Source of the DNA: Pseudomonas profundi
Lineage (GTDB): Bacteria; Pseudomonadota; Gammaproteobacteria; Pseudomonadales; Pseudomonadaceae
Length of the DNA: 64,000 bases
NCBI RefSeq assembly: GCF_008638305.1
Contig: NZ_VTPZ01000007.1
Span: forward strand, 133,437 to 197,436
Direction of reading: 5' to 3'
Position numbers and translations under genes: made by a program. A model generated the notes under the pieces. The model ran no database searches. It was not told the DNA's origin and worked only from the letters and a program-made list of their open reading frames with translations. Shown piece by piece: positions 19,754 through 29,084 of the stretch. Numbering within the stretch: position 1 is the stretch's first letter; each line of letters begins with the position of its first letter.

Positions 19754-21241
19754 ATGGGCAACCACATACTCGCGATTGACCAGGGAACGACCAGCACTCG
19801 GGCCATCATCTTCAATGACGAGGCGCAGCCCATCGCCACAGCGCAGCGCGAGTTTGCGCAATATTTCCCGCAGGATGGATGGGTCGAACACGACGGCGAG
19901 GAGATCTGGGACAGCACGCTCGAGGTATGCCGCGAGGCGCTGAAGTCAGCACTGCTCGAGGCAAAGGATATTACCGCTATCGGCATCACCAACCAGCGCG
20001 AGACCACCCTGATGTGGGACGCCGAAACGGGTGAACTGCTGCATAACGCCATCGTCTGGCAGGACCGCCGTACCGCGGGCTACTGCGCGAAACTGCAGGC
20101 CGCCGGACATGAGCCGACGGTAACCGAACGCACCGGACTGCTTATCGATCCGTATTTTTCTGGCACCAAGCTCAGCTGGATGCTGGACAACGTTCCTGGC
20201 GTCCGCGAGCGCGCCGAGCAAGGCAAGCTGCGCTTCGGTACAGTGGATTGCTTTCTGTTATGGCGGCTGACCGGCGGCCAGGTACATCGCACCGATGCCA
20301 CCAACGCCTCACGTACGCTGTTGTTCAATATCCATACCCAGCAATGGGATCAGCACATGCTCGAACTGCTGAATATACCCGCGAGCCTGCTGCCGGAGAT
20401 CATGGACAACGCCGCGGACTTTGGCGTGACCGACCCGGATGTGCTCGGCGCAGCCATTCCGGTTGCGGCGATGGCGGGCGATCAGCAGGCTGCCCTGTTC
20501 GGGCAGGTGTGCTTTGAGCCAGGCATGGTGAAGAGCACATACGGCACCGGTTGTTTCATGATCATGAATACGGGCGAGACGCCGGTCAGTTCCGACAATC
20601 GCTTGCTGACAACCGTCGCCTACCGGCTCGATGGCCAGACCACCTACGCGCTGGAAGGAAGCATCTTTGTCGCGGGCGCGGCAATCCAATGGCTACGTGA
20701 CGGGCTCAAACTGATTCAGCATGCAGGCGAAACCGAAGCGCTGGCCGAGCAAACCGGCGATCAATGCGGCGTGTATCTGGTGCCGGCCTTTACCGGCCTC
20801 GGTGCGCCCTACTGGGACCCCAAGGCACGCGGCGCCATTTTCGGGCTGACCCGCGACACCGGCATTGCCGAAATCGTCACCGCCGGGCTGCAGTCAGTGT
20901 GCTTCCAGTCCCGCGACCTGCTCGATGCGATGCTCCGGGACAGCAACCAATCGATCTCCACCCTTCGGGTCGACGGCGGTATGGTGGTGAACAACTGGGT
21001 CGTGCAGGCCCTGGCCAACATACTTGGCGTGGCCGTAGACCGCCCGCAAATCACCGAGACCACGGCCCTTGGCGTGGCCTATCTGGCTGGGCTGCACACC
21101 GGGGTTTTTCATGACCTGAACGCACTTACCGAACGCTGGAGCTGCGAACGCACCTTCAAGGCCGCCATGCCTGAAGCCAAGCGTGAAGAACTCTATAAAG
21201 GATGGCTGGACGCGGTGAGTCGCGTCAGAGGACAAAACTGA
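19754..21241 (+). CDS. glpK: glycerol kinase
   Basis: FGGY-family kinase (495 aa) that phosphorylates glycerol with ATP to glycerol-3-phosphate, the substrate of the divergently encoded GlpD. The N-terminal phosphate loop [12 protein letters not shown], the substrate contact GITNQRETT near 77, [13 protein letters not shown] near 181 and the C-terminal [14 protein letters not shown] near 400 are clear. Full length. The preceding gene is ybaK, so expression may start upstream of that gene. Confidence 0.97.
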   Translation: MGNHILAIDQGTTSTRAIIFNDEAQPIATAQREFAQYFPQDGWVEHDGEEIWDSTLEVCREALKSALLEAKDITAIGITNQRETTLMWDAETGELLHNAIVWQDRRTAGYCAKLQAAGHEPTVTERTGLLIDPYFSGTKLSWMLDNVPGVRERAEQGKLRFGTVDCFLLWRLTGGQVHRTDATNASRTLLFNIHTQQWDQHMLELLNIPASLLPEIMDNAADFGVTDPDVLGAAIPVAAMAGDQQAALFGQVCFEPGMVKSTYGTGCFMIMNTGETPVSSDNRLLTTVAYRLDGQTTYALEGSIFVAGAAIQWLRDGLKLIQHAGETEALAEQTGDQCGVYLVPAFTGLGAPYWDPKARGAIFGLTRDTGIAEIVTAGLQSVCFQSRDLLDAMLRDSNQSISTLRVDGGMVVNNWVVQALANILGVAVDRPQITETTALGVAYLAGLHTGVFHDLNALTERWSCERTFKAAMPEAKREELYKGWLDAVSRVRGQN

Positions 21242-21413
21242 GGCGACTGATGGTGTGTCTGGCGGGAGGGGGTCGCTCAGTCAATCCGCAGACCCGGCAC
21301 TAGCCCACCACCGCGAAGGGCTCTATTACGGTACTTTCAGGGAACCGACAGAGGATGGAGTGTGTCAGTACTGATACATTTCGCCCCTCGGCTTTACTGA
21401 AACAGGACGGTAG

Positions 21414-21752
21414 ATGATTGCCTTTATCGCCGCAGTGTCCTTTTTTGTCCTCGCCAGCGAGACCTACCTCAAAAATCACCGGTTCGCTTTGATACCCCAT
21501 GCAGAGCTGGGAGAGTTGAGATATGTATGCTCCATCCTGGGTGGATTTCTCGCCCCAGGAGCCGCGCTTGGCATGACCTTCTGGGGCTTCTACCGATTCA
21601 GATGGTGGCTGCCGGTCGCCGCGCTACTCTTCGGTTCCTTCCTGTGCACGCTTTTTCACAAGCGCATGACCGCCTCGCCCGTCTGCACCATGTTATGCGC
21701 TAGCGGGTCTGGCTCTGCCTGCGCCGGATATGTTCTGACGTTGCCGCACTGA
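21414..21752 (+). CDS. hypothetical small membrane protein
   Basis: A possible 112-residue protein with about three hydrophobic helices (near 2-14, 40-60 and 66-80) and no known domain. A 172-bp gap before it has the perfect 10-bp palindrome TCAGTACTGA at 21365-21374, and AGGACGG precedes the start. The C-terminal part (CTMLCASGSGSACAGYVL) is less protein-like. I consider it a plausible but unproven gene. Confidence 0.4.
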   Translation: MIAFIAAVSFFVLASETYLKNHRFALIPHAELGELRYVCSILGGFLAPGAALGMTFWGFYRFRWWLPVAALLFGSFLCTLFHKRMTASPVCTMLCASGSGSACAGYVLTLPH

Positions 21753-21903
21753 GGTTCTGCTGAGCGAGAGCGCCAGGCGCACCAGCTACAGATGAAACGC
21801 CCGTCAGCTAATGCTGTCATATCCGTTACCCCGCGGGGTTTATCCGCAACGGCAGGCCAGTTCGTCTGGCCCAGCCAAAGCCATACTGCCACGAGGATCC
21901 GTC

Positions 21904-22215
21904 ATGAAATCCACTACGCTTCTGGCGACCGCAGTGCTGCTGGTCAGCCCAGCCATTCACGCCAATCAGTCACCCGATTCCTGTGAGAACAACATGCAGG
22001 AGCTGGAGGGCCTCGAAGCGACCGATCTGAACTATCTGGGCGACGCCGCTGAAAAACAGATACAGGATCATATCCGCCAGGCCAAAGCCGCCCAGGAGGC
22101 GGGTGACATGGACGCCTGCTTCATCCATTCCAGCAAGGCACTGCGCGAAATACGGGGCGTGGGTGAAGAAGAAGGCATGGAGCCCAACACTTCGGAAAAC
22201 TCCCAAGATCAGTAA
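21904..22215 (+). CDS. small secreted protein, unknown function
   Basis: A 103-residue protein with a clear Sec signal peptide ([20 protein letters not shown], cut near residue 20). The mature part is acidic and helical, with two cysteines (27 and about 75) that could form a disulfide, and a predicted pair of helices around [20 protein letters not shown] and [14 protein letters not shown] do not recognise the family. Gene is supported by the signal peptide, the start at ATGAAATCC and a good terminator directly after it. Confidence 0.7.
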   Translation: MKSTTLLATAVLLVSPAIHANQSPDSCENNMQELEGLEATDLNYLGDAAEKQIQDHIRQAKAAQEAGDMDACFIHSSKALREIRGVGEEEGMEPNTSENSQDQ

Positions 22216-22227
22216 AACCGGCGCACA

Positions 22228-22260
22228 AAAAAGCCCTGCTCGGACGAAGCAGGGCTTTTT
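22228..22260. terminator. bidirectional intrinsic terminator
   Basis: GCCCTGCT (22233-22240) pairs perfectly with AGCAGGGC (22248-22255) around a 7-nt loop, with an A-run before and a T-run after it. It can end the small secreted protein gene on the plus strand and tRNA-Pro on the minus strand. Confidence 0.9.
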
Positions 22261-22264
22261 GATT

Positions 22265-22341
22265 TGGTCGGAGAGACTGGATTCGAACCAGCGACCTTCT
22301 CGTCCCGAACGAGACGCGCTACCAGGCTGCGCTACACTCCG
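22265..22341 (-). tRNA. tRNA-Pro (anticodon CGG)
   Basis: Folds as a cloverleaf: acceptor CGGAGTG with CTCTCCG, D-arm AGCCTGGTA, anticodon stem TCTCG/CGAGA with loop TTCGGGA (anticodon CGG), and T-arm GCTGG-TTCGAAT-CCAGT. The CCA end is encoded (22265-22267). One T-T mismatch occurs at position 6 of the acceptor stem. Confidence 0.95.
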
Positions 22342-22353
22342 TTAGTGGCCGGC

Positions 22354-22381
22354 ATTTTACCGCATCGCTTTGTTTTGACAA
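22354..22381 (-). promoter_or_regulatory. sigma-70 promoter of tRNA-Pro
   Basis: On the minus strand TTGTCA and TAAAAT are separated by 16 bp, placing the transcription start a few bases before the mature tRNA 5' end. The rest of the gap to mobA holds only GC-rich sequence with no gene. Confidence 0.65.
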
Positions 22382-22445
22382 GGCCCTTGCCTACATTTTG
22401 TGGCCCTAAACAAGCCCAGGCCGCCGGCACGCGCGGGCGGAACCT

Positions 22446-23033
22446 TCAACCGTTCCAATCCTTTAACTGGTTTGCATTGAAGAATCGCTGGTCGGCTTCT
22501 GGCAGGTGAAATACCTGATGAGAGCGGGCAGCAAGCCAGCGCATCGGGCTACGTACGCCTTCTTCCCAGGCCGCCTGTAACTCAGCCGTAAGGGCGACAG
22601 GCACTATCGATACTAACGGCTGCCAGCGGTCACCGGTGCGGGTGATACAGGGCTCGTTCGGTTGAGCCTGCGCCAGCGCAATGAGCTCGCAAAGTAAAGC
22701 GGCATTCATTTTCGGGACGTCGCATGGCAATACCAGCAGATGCGTGCCGGAGCAGGCTTTCAGGCCGCTGAGTATGCCCGCTAGCGGGCCCGGAAAGTCG
22801 GGTTGAGGGTCGCTGACCAGCACGTCAGCCCACTTTCGGTATTGCTCATGATTGCGGTTGCAACTGATGATCAGCTCAGCTGATACCTGACGCAGCAATA
22901 TTGCCAGATGCTCGGCCACGGGCCGCCCTTGCCAGGCGATCAGTCCCTTGTCGCGCCCATCAACCCGGCTGCCCTGCCCGCCAGCCAATAGTAATGCGCT
23001 AAGGTGAAACCCGGTGTGGTCAACCATGTCCAA
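22446..23033 (-). CDS. mobA: molybdenum cofactor guanylyltransferase
   Basis: Enzyme (195 aa) that adds GMP to molybdopterin to form the bis-MGD cofactor of DMSO-reductase-family enzymes. The N-terminal nucleotide-binding signature is ALLLAGGQGSRVDGRDKGL, followed by the metal-contact region LVLPCDVPKMN near residue 95. Full length. Another start two codons later is possible. It is divergent from moaB-moeA, so three cofactor genes are grouped here. Confidence 0.93.
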   Translation of the reverse strand: MDMVDHTGFHLSALLLAGGQGSRVDGRDKGLIAWQGRPVAEHLAILLRQVSAELIISCNRNHEQYRKWADVLVSDPQPDFPGPLAGILSGLKACSGTHLLVLPCDVPKMNAALLCELIALAQAQPNEPCITRTGDRWQPLVSIVPVALTAELQAAWEEGVRSPMRWLAARSHQVFHLPEADQRFFNANQLKDWNG

Positions 23034-23095
23034 CTCCAGTCATGCGGCTCTGTGTTATAACACTGGCCTGCTTTTTCAGCCAAAGGAACCCAGCC

Positions 23096-23632
23096 ATGGC
23101 CCATAACGCCAGCGAATTTCGCCCCCTGAATATTGCCGTCCTCACCGTTAGCGATACGCGTTCAACCGACACTGATACGTCAGGCCAATTGTTGGTGGAG
23201 AGTGCGAGCGCAGCCGGCCACTTGATTGCTGATCGCCAATTGCATCCAGACGATATTTACCGCATCCGCGCCGTAGTGTCCGACTGGATTGTGCGCGATG
23301 ACGTTCAGGTAATCCTGATTACCGGGGGCACCGGCTTTACCGGACGTGACAGTACGCCCGAGGCGGTAGCTCCGTTGCTCGACAAGATAGTCGATGGCTT
23401 CGGCGAACTGTTCCGTCATCTGTCATGGGAAGAGATCGGCGCCTCGACGGTGCAATCGCGGGCGCTGGCTGGCCTGGCAAATCGTACGCTGGTGGTTTGC
23501 ATGCCCGGATCGACCGGCGCTTGCCGTACCGCCTGGGAACGCATTCTCAGGGAACAACTCGACAGCCGCACGCGCCCCTGCAATTTCGTTCAGCACTTAG
23601 GTGCCGGCCCGGCTTGTGAGACGCGCGCATGA
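23096..23632 (+). CDS. moaB: molybdopterin biosynthesis protein B
   Basis: MoaB/MogA-fold protein (178 aa) of molybdenum cofactor synthesis, in this family thought to adenylylate molybdopterin. Conserved stretches are AVLTVSDTRSTDTDTSGQ near residue 15, ITGGTGFTGRDSTPEAV near 75 and VVCMPGSTGACRTAWERIL near 130. The start at MAHNASEFRPLNIAVL gives normal length and has AAAGGA upstream; the in-frame start at 23042 was rejected. Its stop overlaps moeA (ATGA). Confidence 0.94.
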   Translation: MAHNASEFRPLNIAVLTVSDTRSTDTDTSGQLLVESASAAGHLIADRQLHPDDIYRIRAVVSDWIVRDDVQVILITGGTGFTGRDSTPEAVAPLLDKIVDGFGELFRHLSWEEIGASTVQSRALAGLANRTLVVCMPGSTGACRTAWERILREQLDSRTRPCNFVQHLGAGPACETRA

Positions 23633-24834
23633 GTTTGCTGCCAGTCAGGGAGGCGCTGGATAAGCTGCTGAGCGCCGCCGCCTCCGAAGCAACGACCGGA
23701 GCCGAACGGGTGCCGCTGCAGCAGGCTCTCGGTCGAGTACTGGCCAACCCGGTGCAGGCCGCCCATGACGTTCCGCCATGGGACAACAGTGCCATGGATG
23801 GCTATGCCTTCAATGGCGCTGACACGGCGTTGGGGCAATCCCACGGCCTGGCTATCAGCCAACGCATCACCGCCGGCATGGCTCCGTCACCCCTTGCGTC
23901 TGGCACCTGCGCCCGGATTTTTACCGGTGCGCCTATACCGCCCGGTGCGAACACGGTCGAAATGCAGGAGAACGTCGAAGAGAAAGATGGCGTTGCGCGC
24001 TTGCTCCAGCCCGTGCAACCAGGGAGCAACGTTCGGCCACAGGGCCAGGATATCTCCAAGGGCGCCGTGTTGTTTGATGCCGGACAGGTGTTGCGACCGC
24101 AGGATCTGGGAGTGATTGCGTCGGTTGGCATTGCTACGCTTGAGGTAAGGCTCCCCTTGCGCGTCGCAGTGCTCTCCACCGGTGACGAACTGGTGGAGCC
24201 TGGTCAACCGCTTGGAAACGGGCAGATATTCAACAGTAACCGCTTTACCCTGATCGGAGCGCTACAGCGCCTCGGTCAAAACGTCATCGATGCGGGCATA
24301 TTACCCGACGACCCCGAGCAGACCCGCGTGCGCTTGCGAGAACTGTCACAGCAGGCCGACGTTATCCTGACTTCCGGTGGTGTGTCGGTAGGCGAAGCAG
24401 ATTGTCTCGGCCAGGTGCTGCGTGAATCCGGCCGTGTCGAACTCTGGAAACTGGCGATCAAGCCCGGCAAGCCCTTCACTCTGGGTCGTTTCGGCGATAC
24501 CCCGGTGCTGGGTTTGCCTGGCAACCCGGCCGCCTCGCTGGTGACCTTCCTGTTACTGGTAAAGCCCTACCTGCTGCGCCGCCTGGGATGCAGCGAAACC
24601 GAACCGCTCAGTGTCGCGTTAGCCGCAGGGTTCGAGCGCAGCAAATCAGGGGGGCGTGATGAGTATCTGCGCGCCCGACTTGAAAACGGTTGCGTTGTCC
24701 CCGCAGGTAATCAGAGCTCCGGTGTGCTCAGCAGCGCCAGTCAGGCAAGTGGTCTCTTATTGATCCCTGCGGGTATAACAGTCAACAAGGGTCAACTTCT
24801 TTCGTTTCTACCCTTCGAGGGTTTGCTGGGCTGA
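23629..24834 (+). CDS. moeA: molybdopterin molybdenumtransferase
   Basis: Cytosolic enzyme (401 aa) that inserts molybdate into adenylylated molybdopterin. The N-terminal half has DVPPWDNSAMDGYAF near residue 46 and the catalytic-loop region IFTGAPIPPGANTVEMQE near 103. The MogA-like domain contains LSTGDELVEPG near 185 and LTSGGVSVGEADC near 247, and GLPGNPAASLVTF lies near 300. Domains I-IV appear complete. Translationally coupled to moaB and followed by a terminator. Confidence 0.95.
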   Translation: MSLLPVREALDKLLSAAASEATTGAERVPLQQALGRVLANPVQAAHDVPPWDNSAMDGYAFNGADTALGQSHGLAISQRITAGMAPSPLASGTCARIFTGAPIPPGANTVEMQENVEEKDGVARLLQPVQPGSNVRPQGQDISKGAVLFDAGQVLRPQDLGVIASVGIATLEVRLPLRVAVLSTGDELVEPGQPLGNGQIFNSNRFTLIGALQRLGQNVIDAGILPDDPEQTRVRLRELSQQADVILTSGGVSVGEADCLGQVLRESGRVELWKLAIKPGKPFTLGRFGDTPVLGLPGNPAASLVTFLLLVKPYLLRRLGCSETEPLSVALAAGFERSKSGGRDEYLRARLENGCVVPAGNQSSGVLSSASQASGLLLIPAGITVNKGQLLSFLPFEGLLG

Positions 24835-24845
24835 TATCAGACATA

Positions 24846-24883
24846 AAAAAGCCCGCATGGATTTTCATCCGTGCGGGCTTTGG
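24846..24883. terminator. bidirectional terminator between moeA and grxD
   Basis: GCCCGCATGGAT (24851-24862) pairs with ATCCGTGCGGGC (24867-24878) with one G-T wobble and a 4-nt loop. An A6 run precedes it and TT follows. It separates two convergent genes. Confidence 0.85.
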
Positions 24884-24895
24884 CTGATTCAGGCT

Positions 24896-25219
24896 TCAGG
24901 CCGTCTTGGCTGCAGCCGCCTTGACCATATTCTCAAGCTCACCGGATTCGTGCAGCTCAATAATGATGTCGCTACCACCCACCAGCTCGCCATCAACCCA
25001 AAGCTGCGGAAAAGTCGGCCAGTTCGCATATTTCGGCAATTCGCTGCGGATGTCGGGGTTCTGCAGAATATCCACGTAGGCGAACTTTTCCCCACAGCTC
25101 ATGAGCGCCTGAACAGCCCGTGCCGAAAAACCGCACTGGGGAGCATTGGGTGCACCCTTCATATAAATCAGAACAGGGTTTTTGGTGATCTGTTCTTTAA
25201 TGGTTTCGATAGTGTCCAT
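24896..25219 (-). CDS. grxD: monothiol glutaredoxin, Grx4 family
   Basis: A 107-residue CGFS-type glutaredoxin that binds and transfers [2Fe-2S] clusters with glutathione. PQCGFSARA with the CGFS active site lies near residue 30, followed by WPTFPQLWVDGELVGGSDI, the glutathione-binding part. Full length and soluble. Convergent with moeA and divergent from argF. Confidence 0.96.
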   Translation of the reverse strand: MDTIETIKEQITKNPVLIYMKGAPNAPQCGFSARAVQALMSCGEKFAYVDILQNPDIRSELPKYANWPTFPQLWVDGELVGGSDIIIELHESGELENMVKAAAAKTA

Positions 25220-25585
25220 GACAACTCCTCGTAGCGTGCGCAGGCATGGATGGGGCCCGCAGAAAGACGTTTAGTGTACAGCAAAAGCTGCGGGCTATGC
25301 CGCTCCCCTCAGCTCACTCGGCGTCGTCATGGCAGCAATCCGTCCGCTTTTTTGGCGCAGAGAACTGCAATTCATGGGATTCGGGCAGCCTGCCAGGAGG
25401 ATCGGCAAGATTACCGCGCAGCAAACATCCCTCGGCGTTACGGCCGGGGCATTTGCCATTGGACGGATTTTACCGATAAGATCGCTGCTTCTCTTTTTTC
25501 GGATATGGCTCTACTGGGCTTAACAGCTACGGTAAGGCCCACTGTTTCCGGTCGATAGCCGACCGAGGTTACCGGGTAGCTCAAC
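25220..25585. other. intergenic region between grxD and argF
   Basis: Three overlapping short plus-strand reading frames here have no domain or protein-like composition and are rejected. A plausible argF promoter is TTGCCA-N18-TAAGAT at 25453-25482. A 6-bp hairpin CGGTCG/CGACCG (25549-25565) lies 20 bp before argF. I could not find a convincing ArgR operator. Confidence 0.5.
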
Positions 25586-26491
25586 ATGACAGCACGGCAC
25601 TTCCTTTCGTTGATGGATTGTTCACAGGCAGAGCTGATCAGCCTGATCAAGCGCGGCATAGAGCTAAAGGCGCTACATCGGCAGGGCGGGATCTACGAGC
25701 CACTGAAGAACCGCGTGCTGGGCATGATCTTCGAGAAAGCCTCGACCCGTACTCGCGTTTCGTTTGAAGCCGGTATGATCCAGCTCGGCGGTCAGGCAAT
25801 TTTCCTTTCTCCGCGTGATACCCAACTGGGTCGGGGTGAGCCGATCGAAGACAGCGCGCGGGTGCTTTCGAGCATGGTAGATGCGGTCATGATCCGCACC
25901 TTCGCCCACACTGATATCGAAACCTTCGCACAGCATTCCAGCGTGCCGGTAATCAACGGGCTGACCGATGATCTGCACCCGTGCCAACTATTGGCAGACA
26001 TGCAGACCTACCAGGAGCACCGTGGCTCGATCCAGGGCAAGACTGTCGCCTGGATCGGCGATGGCAACAATATGTGTAACACCTTCATCCAAGCAGCAAT
26101 CCAGTTTGATTTCCAGCTGCGCATCGCCTGCCCTGAAGGGTACGAGCCCGATCAGCGCTTTCTCGATCAGGCCGGTGACCGTGTGACCGTCACCCGCGAT
26201 CCGAACGAAGCAGTCGCCGGTGCGCATCTGGTCAATACGGACGTGTGGGCCTCGATGGGTCAGGAAGACGAAGCTGAGGCGCGGATGAAGCGCTTCGCCC
26301 CCTATCAGGTATCACCGGCCATGCTTGACCTTGCCAACGAGCATGTCCTGTTCATGCATTGCCTGCCCGCCCACCGCGGGGAAGAAGTGACCACGGAATT
26401 GATGGATGACCCGCGCAGCGTGGTCTGGGATCAGGCTGAAAACCGGCTACACGCGCAGAAAGCGTTGGTCGAATTTCTGCTGGTCGATTAG
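25586..26491 (+). CDS. argF: ornithine carbamoyltransferase (anabolic)
   Basis: Makes citrulline from ornithine and carbamoyl phosphate in arginine biosynthesis (301 aa, soluble). The carbamoyl phosphate loop is [15 protein letters not shown] near residue 49, HPCQ near 131, and the ornithine loop with catalytic cysteine is [13 protein letters not shown] near 257. Length and sequence match the Pseudomonas anabolic ArgF rather than the catabolic ArcB of the deiminase pathway. It lies 11 bp before an ABC ATPase gene, possibly an operon. Confidence 0.95.
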   Translation: MTARHFLSLMDCSQAELISLIKRGIELKALHRQGGIYEPLKNRVLGMIFEKASTRTRVSFEAGMIQLGGQAIFLSPRDTQLGRGEPIEDSARVLSSMVDAVMIRTFAHTDIETFAQHSSVPVINGLTDDLHPCQLLADMQTYQEHRGSIQGKTVAWIGDGNNMCNTFIQAAIQFDFQLRIACPEGYEPDQRFLDQAGDRVTVTRDPNEAVAGAHLVNTDVWASMGQEDEAEARMKRFAPYQVSPAMLDLANEHVLFMHCLPAHRGEEVTTELMDDPRSVVWDQAENRLHAQKALVEFLLVD

Positions 26492-26502
26492 GTTCAGTCG
26501 CC

Positions 26503-27624
26503 ATGACCGACTCGCCCGGCATCATTCTGGAACTGAACCAGCTGGCTTGCGGGTACGCCGGCCACAAGGTCGTCGCCGATCTGGATATTCACCTGCGCGC
26601 CGGAGACATAGGCTGCCTGCTCGGGCCTTCGGGCTGCGGCAAGACCACAACACTGCGGGCCATCGCAGGGTTCGAACCTATCACCGGCGGCGAGATCAAG
26701 CTGGACGGCCAGGTAATCTCCTCTCCCGCTCACCGGGTTCCGCCGGAGCATCGAAGAATAGGGATGGTGTTCCAGGATTATGCGCTGTTTCCGCATTTGA
26801 CGGTCCGGCAGAACGTCGGCTTCGGTATCGAAAAGCATCCCGAACGGGAGCGCATTGTCGACGAGTTACTCGAGCTGGTGAAACTGTCCCAGCTCGGCCG
26901 TCGCTATCCGCATGAACTGTCCGGCGGCCAGCAGCAGCGCGTCGCACTGGCCCGGGCATTGGCGCCGGATCCAAAACTCTTGTTGCTAGACGAGCCCTTC
27001 TCCAATCTGGACGGTGAGCTGCGTCGACGCCTGTCCGGTGAGGTTCGTGAGATTCTCAAGCTGCGCGGCACCAGCGCTCTGCTGGTTACCCATGATCAGA
27101 ACGAAGCCTTTGCTGTTTCGGATCATGTCGGCGTACTGAAGGAAGGTTCGTTGCAACAGTGGGATACACCTTACAACCTCTACCATGAGCCGGTGACGCC
27201 CTTCGTGGCGAGCTTTATCGGCCAGGGATATTTCATACGTGGCCAGCTGCTGACGCCTGACACGGTTCAGACCGAGCTCGGCGTGATACGGGGTAACCGG
27301 GCCTACCAATTGCCTGCCGGCAGCGCTGTGGACGTGCTGCTGCGTCCGGATGACATTGTCAGCCAGGATGATACTGGGCTGTACGGCACTATTATCGGCA
27401 AGACCTTTCTCGGCGCGACCACCCTATATCGTTTGCGCTTACCTACCGGCAGTACACTGGAGGCAATATTTCCCAGCCATGATGACCACTTCATGGGTGA
27501 GAAAGTAAGCATACGGGTGGCGGCCGACCACTTGGTCATTTTTGCCGCGCAGGGCAGTGTTAACGTCCACGCCCAGTTGCCGCTTGAACAGGTACTCGAT
27601 GTAGGCACCTCAGACTCCGCCTGA
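26503..27624 (+). CDS. ABC transporter ATP-binding protein (FbpC/PotA-like), orphan
   Basis: ATPase (373 aa) of the iron/spermidine/putrescine importer type. The Walker A GPSGCGKTTTLRA lies near residue 44, Q-loop FQDYALFPHLTV near 90, signature LSGGQQQRVALARAL near 140, Walker B LLLLDEPFSNLDGELR near 162, and the H-loop LLVTHDQNEAF near 196. A C-terminal TOBE-like domain (about 235-350) is present. No permease or binding-protein gene is adjacent, so its partners are elsewhere. Synteny with argF recurs in Pseudomonas. Substrate is unknown. Confidence 0.9.
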   Translation: MTDSPGIILELNQLACGYAGHKVVADLDIHLRAGDIGCLLGPSGCGKTTTLRAIAGFEPITGGEIKLDGQVISSPAHRVPPEHRRIGMVFQDYALFPHLTVRQNVGFGIEKHPERERIVDELLELVKLSQLGRRYPHELSGGQQQRVALARALAPDPKLLLLDEPFSNLDGELRRRLSGEVREILKLRGTSALLVTHDQNEAFAVSDHVGVLKEGSLQQWDTPYNLYHEPVTPFVASFIGQGYFIRGQLLTPDTVQTELGVIRGNRAYQLPAGSAVDVLLRPDDIVSQDDTGLYGTIIGKTFLGATTLYRLRLPTGSTLEAIFPSHDDHFMGEKVSIRVAADHLVIFAAQGSVNVHAQLPLEQVLDVGTSDSA

Positions 27625-27638
27625 AGTGCCTCGTCAGA

Positions 27639-28904
27639 TCAGATCTCGTCGCCGTACAGGATTTTCGCGATGGCGCGGTGTACGCCTATTGAATGACGGT
27701 AATCGGTGTTCTGCATCATCCCCAGGGTAATGATGCCGTTTGCCGGATCGATCCAGGCCCAGGGTCCCTGCACGCCCCACCACCAGAACGTCCCTTCGGG
27801 CAGGACCGCCTCGTCGGCGTCGGTAACGACGGCCACGTTCAGGCCAAACTGATTTCCAGGATAGATCGGGCTGATGGCGTCTACCCCTTCAGGCAACTGG
27901 TTGCTGCGCATCGCCTGCACCGTTTCGGGCTTGAGCAGGCGCACTCCATCCAGTTCTCCGCCGTTAAGTAGCATGCGCGCGAAACGCAGATAATCGTCCA
28001 TGCTGGAAATCAAACCGCCCCCGCCATTCAGCATCTTCGGTTTGGTGAAATGCTGCGTATTCGGCAGCGGAACCAGACCACCCTCCTCTTCGGGCTGGTA
28101 AGACACTGCAAGCCGTTCTGCTTTGTCCTGCGGAACATAAAAATCGGTGTCATTCATCCCCAGCGGGACAAAGATGCGCTCCTTGAGAAACGTATCAAAA
28201 CTCATCCCCGACAACACCTCCACCAACCGCGCCTGGACGTCCACCGAAACGCTGTAATGCCACTCCGTGCCAGGCTGCTGACGTAGCGGGATTTTTGAGA
28301 GCTTGTCGACGGTTTCCGCCAGCGTCGACTCACGGTCAAAGATATTGGCTTGCTTGTACAGATCATCCACCTGGGATTCAGAGAAGAACCCATAGGTAAA
28401 ACCGGCTGTGTGGGTCATCAGCTCACGAATGGTCACTGGATGATCAGCCGGCTCGGTAATGGGCTGGCCGTTCGGCCCCTCTTCTTTCGCCACTTTCAGG
28501 CCCTTCAGTTCCGGCAGGTATTTTTCTACCGGATCATCCAGCTGGAATTTACCCTCTTCATACAGCATGAGCATTGCCGTACCGGTAACAGGCTTGGTCA
28601 GTGAAAATATCTTGTACAACGTGTCCTCGGACAACGGCACCTTGTTCTCGACGTCCTGATAACCATGCTGCTTACGGTGGATCACTTTGCCGTCCTGATA
28701 TACCAGCGTGGCGATACCGGCCAGCTTGCCCTTGTCGACCTGCGCCTGGGCGGCTTGAGTCAGCATCTCGAGCCGCTCGGCGCTCACATTATGAGAGGCG
28801 GGCTGATCCGCAAACAATGGCAGACTGAAAAGAGCGCTGCCGAGTAGGCAACAGGCAAAACGAAGCCGTCTGGCGGCCGACTGCTGGGTCCGAAGCATGG
28901 TCAC
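27639..28904 (-). CDS. serine hydrolase, class C beta-lactamase/EstB-like esterase, secreted
   Basis: A 421-residue exported protein: a cleavable signal peptide (about residues 1-32, ending FADQPA) followed by a beta-lactamase-fold domain. The nucleophile motif SLTK lies near residue 100 and WHYSVSVDVQ near 214 supplies the catalytic tyrosine. The C-terminal motif reads WWGVQGPW in place of the KTG of true beta-lactamases, as in the EstB esterase group. It is therefore more likely an esterase or D-peptide hydrolase than an antibiotic resistance enzyme. It converges with the ABC ATPase gene. Confidence 0.87.
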   Translation of the reverse strand: MTMLRTQQSAARRLRFACCLLGSALFSLPLFADQPASHNVSAERLEMLTQAAQAQVDKGKLAGIATLVYQDGKVIHRKQHGYQDVENKVPLSEDTLYKIFSLTKPVTGTAMLMLYEEGKFQLDDPVEKYLPELKGLKVAKEEGPNGQPITEPADHPVTIRELMTHTAGFTYGFFSESQVDDLYKQANIFDRESTLAETVDKLSKIPLRQQPGTEWHYSVSVDVQARLVEVLSGMSFDTFLKERIFVPLGMNDTDFYVPQDKAERLAVSYQPEEEGGLVPLPNTQHFTKPKMLNGGGGLISSMDDYLRFARMLLNGGELDGVRLLKPETVQAMRSNQLPEGVDAISPIYPGNQFGLNVAVVTDADEAVLPEGTFWWWGVQGPWAWIDPANGIITLGMMQNTDYRHSIGVHRAIAKILYGDEI

Positions 28905-29084
28905 ATATCCTTGGTATTGTTTGAGGATGGATACACTAATGGTATTTGTACCCCTTCGCCATCACCACAATGTGGCTTGAATGTCTCGCAATAGCCGTGG
29001 CGCAGGGGCCGCTGGCATGGCAATACTGAGCGCAAATCTGGATAATGCGCTCAGTCAAATAGCCCTATCGGAATCCATCCATAT

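Noticed and set aside
25246-25558. Three overlapping short frames between grxD and argF
   Set aside because: No ribosome binding sites, low complexity and no recognisable domain; the area looks like a leader/promoter region.
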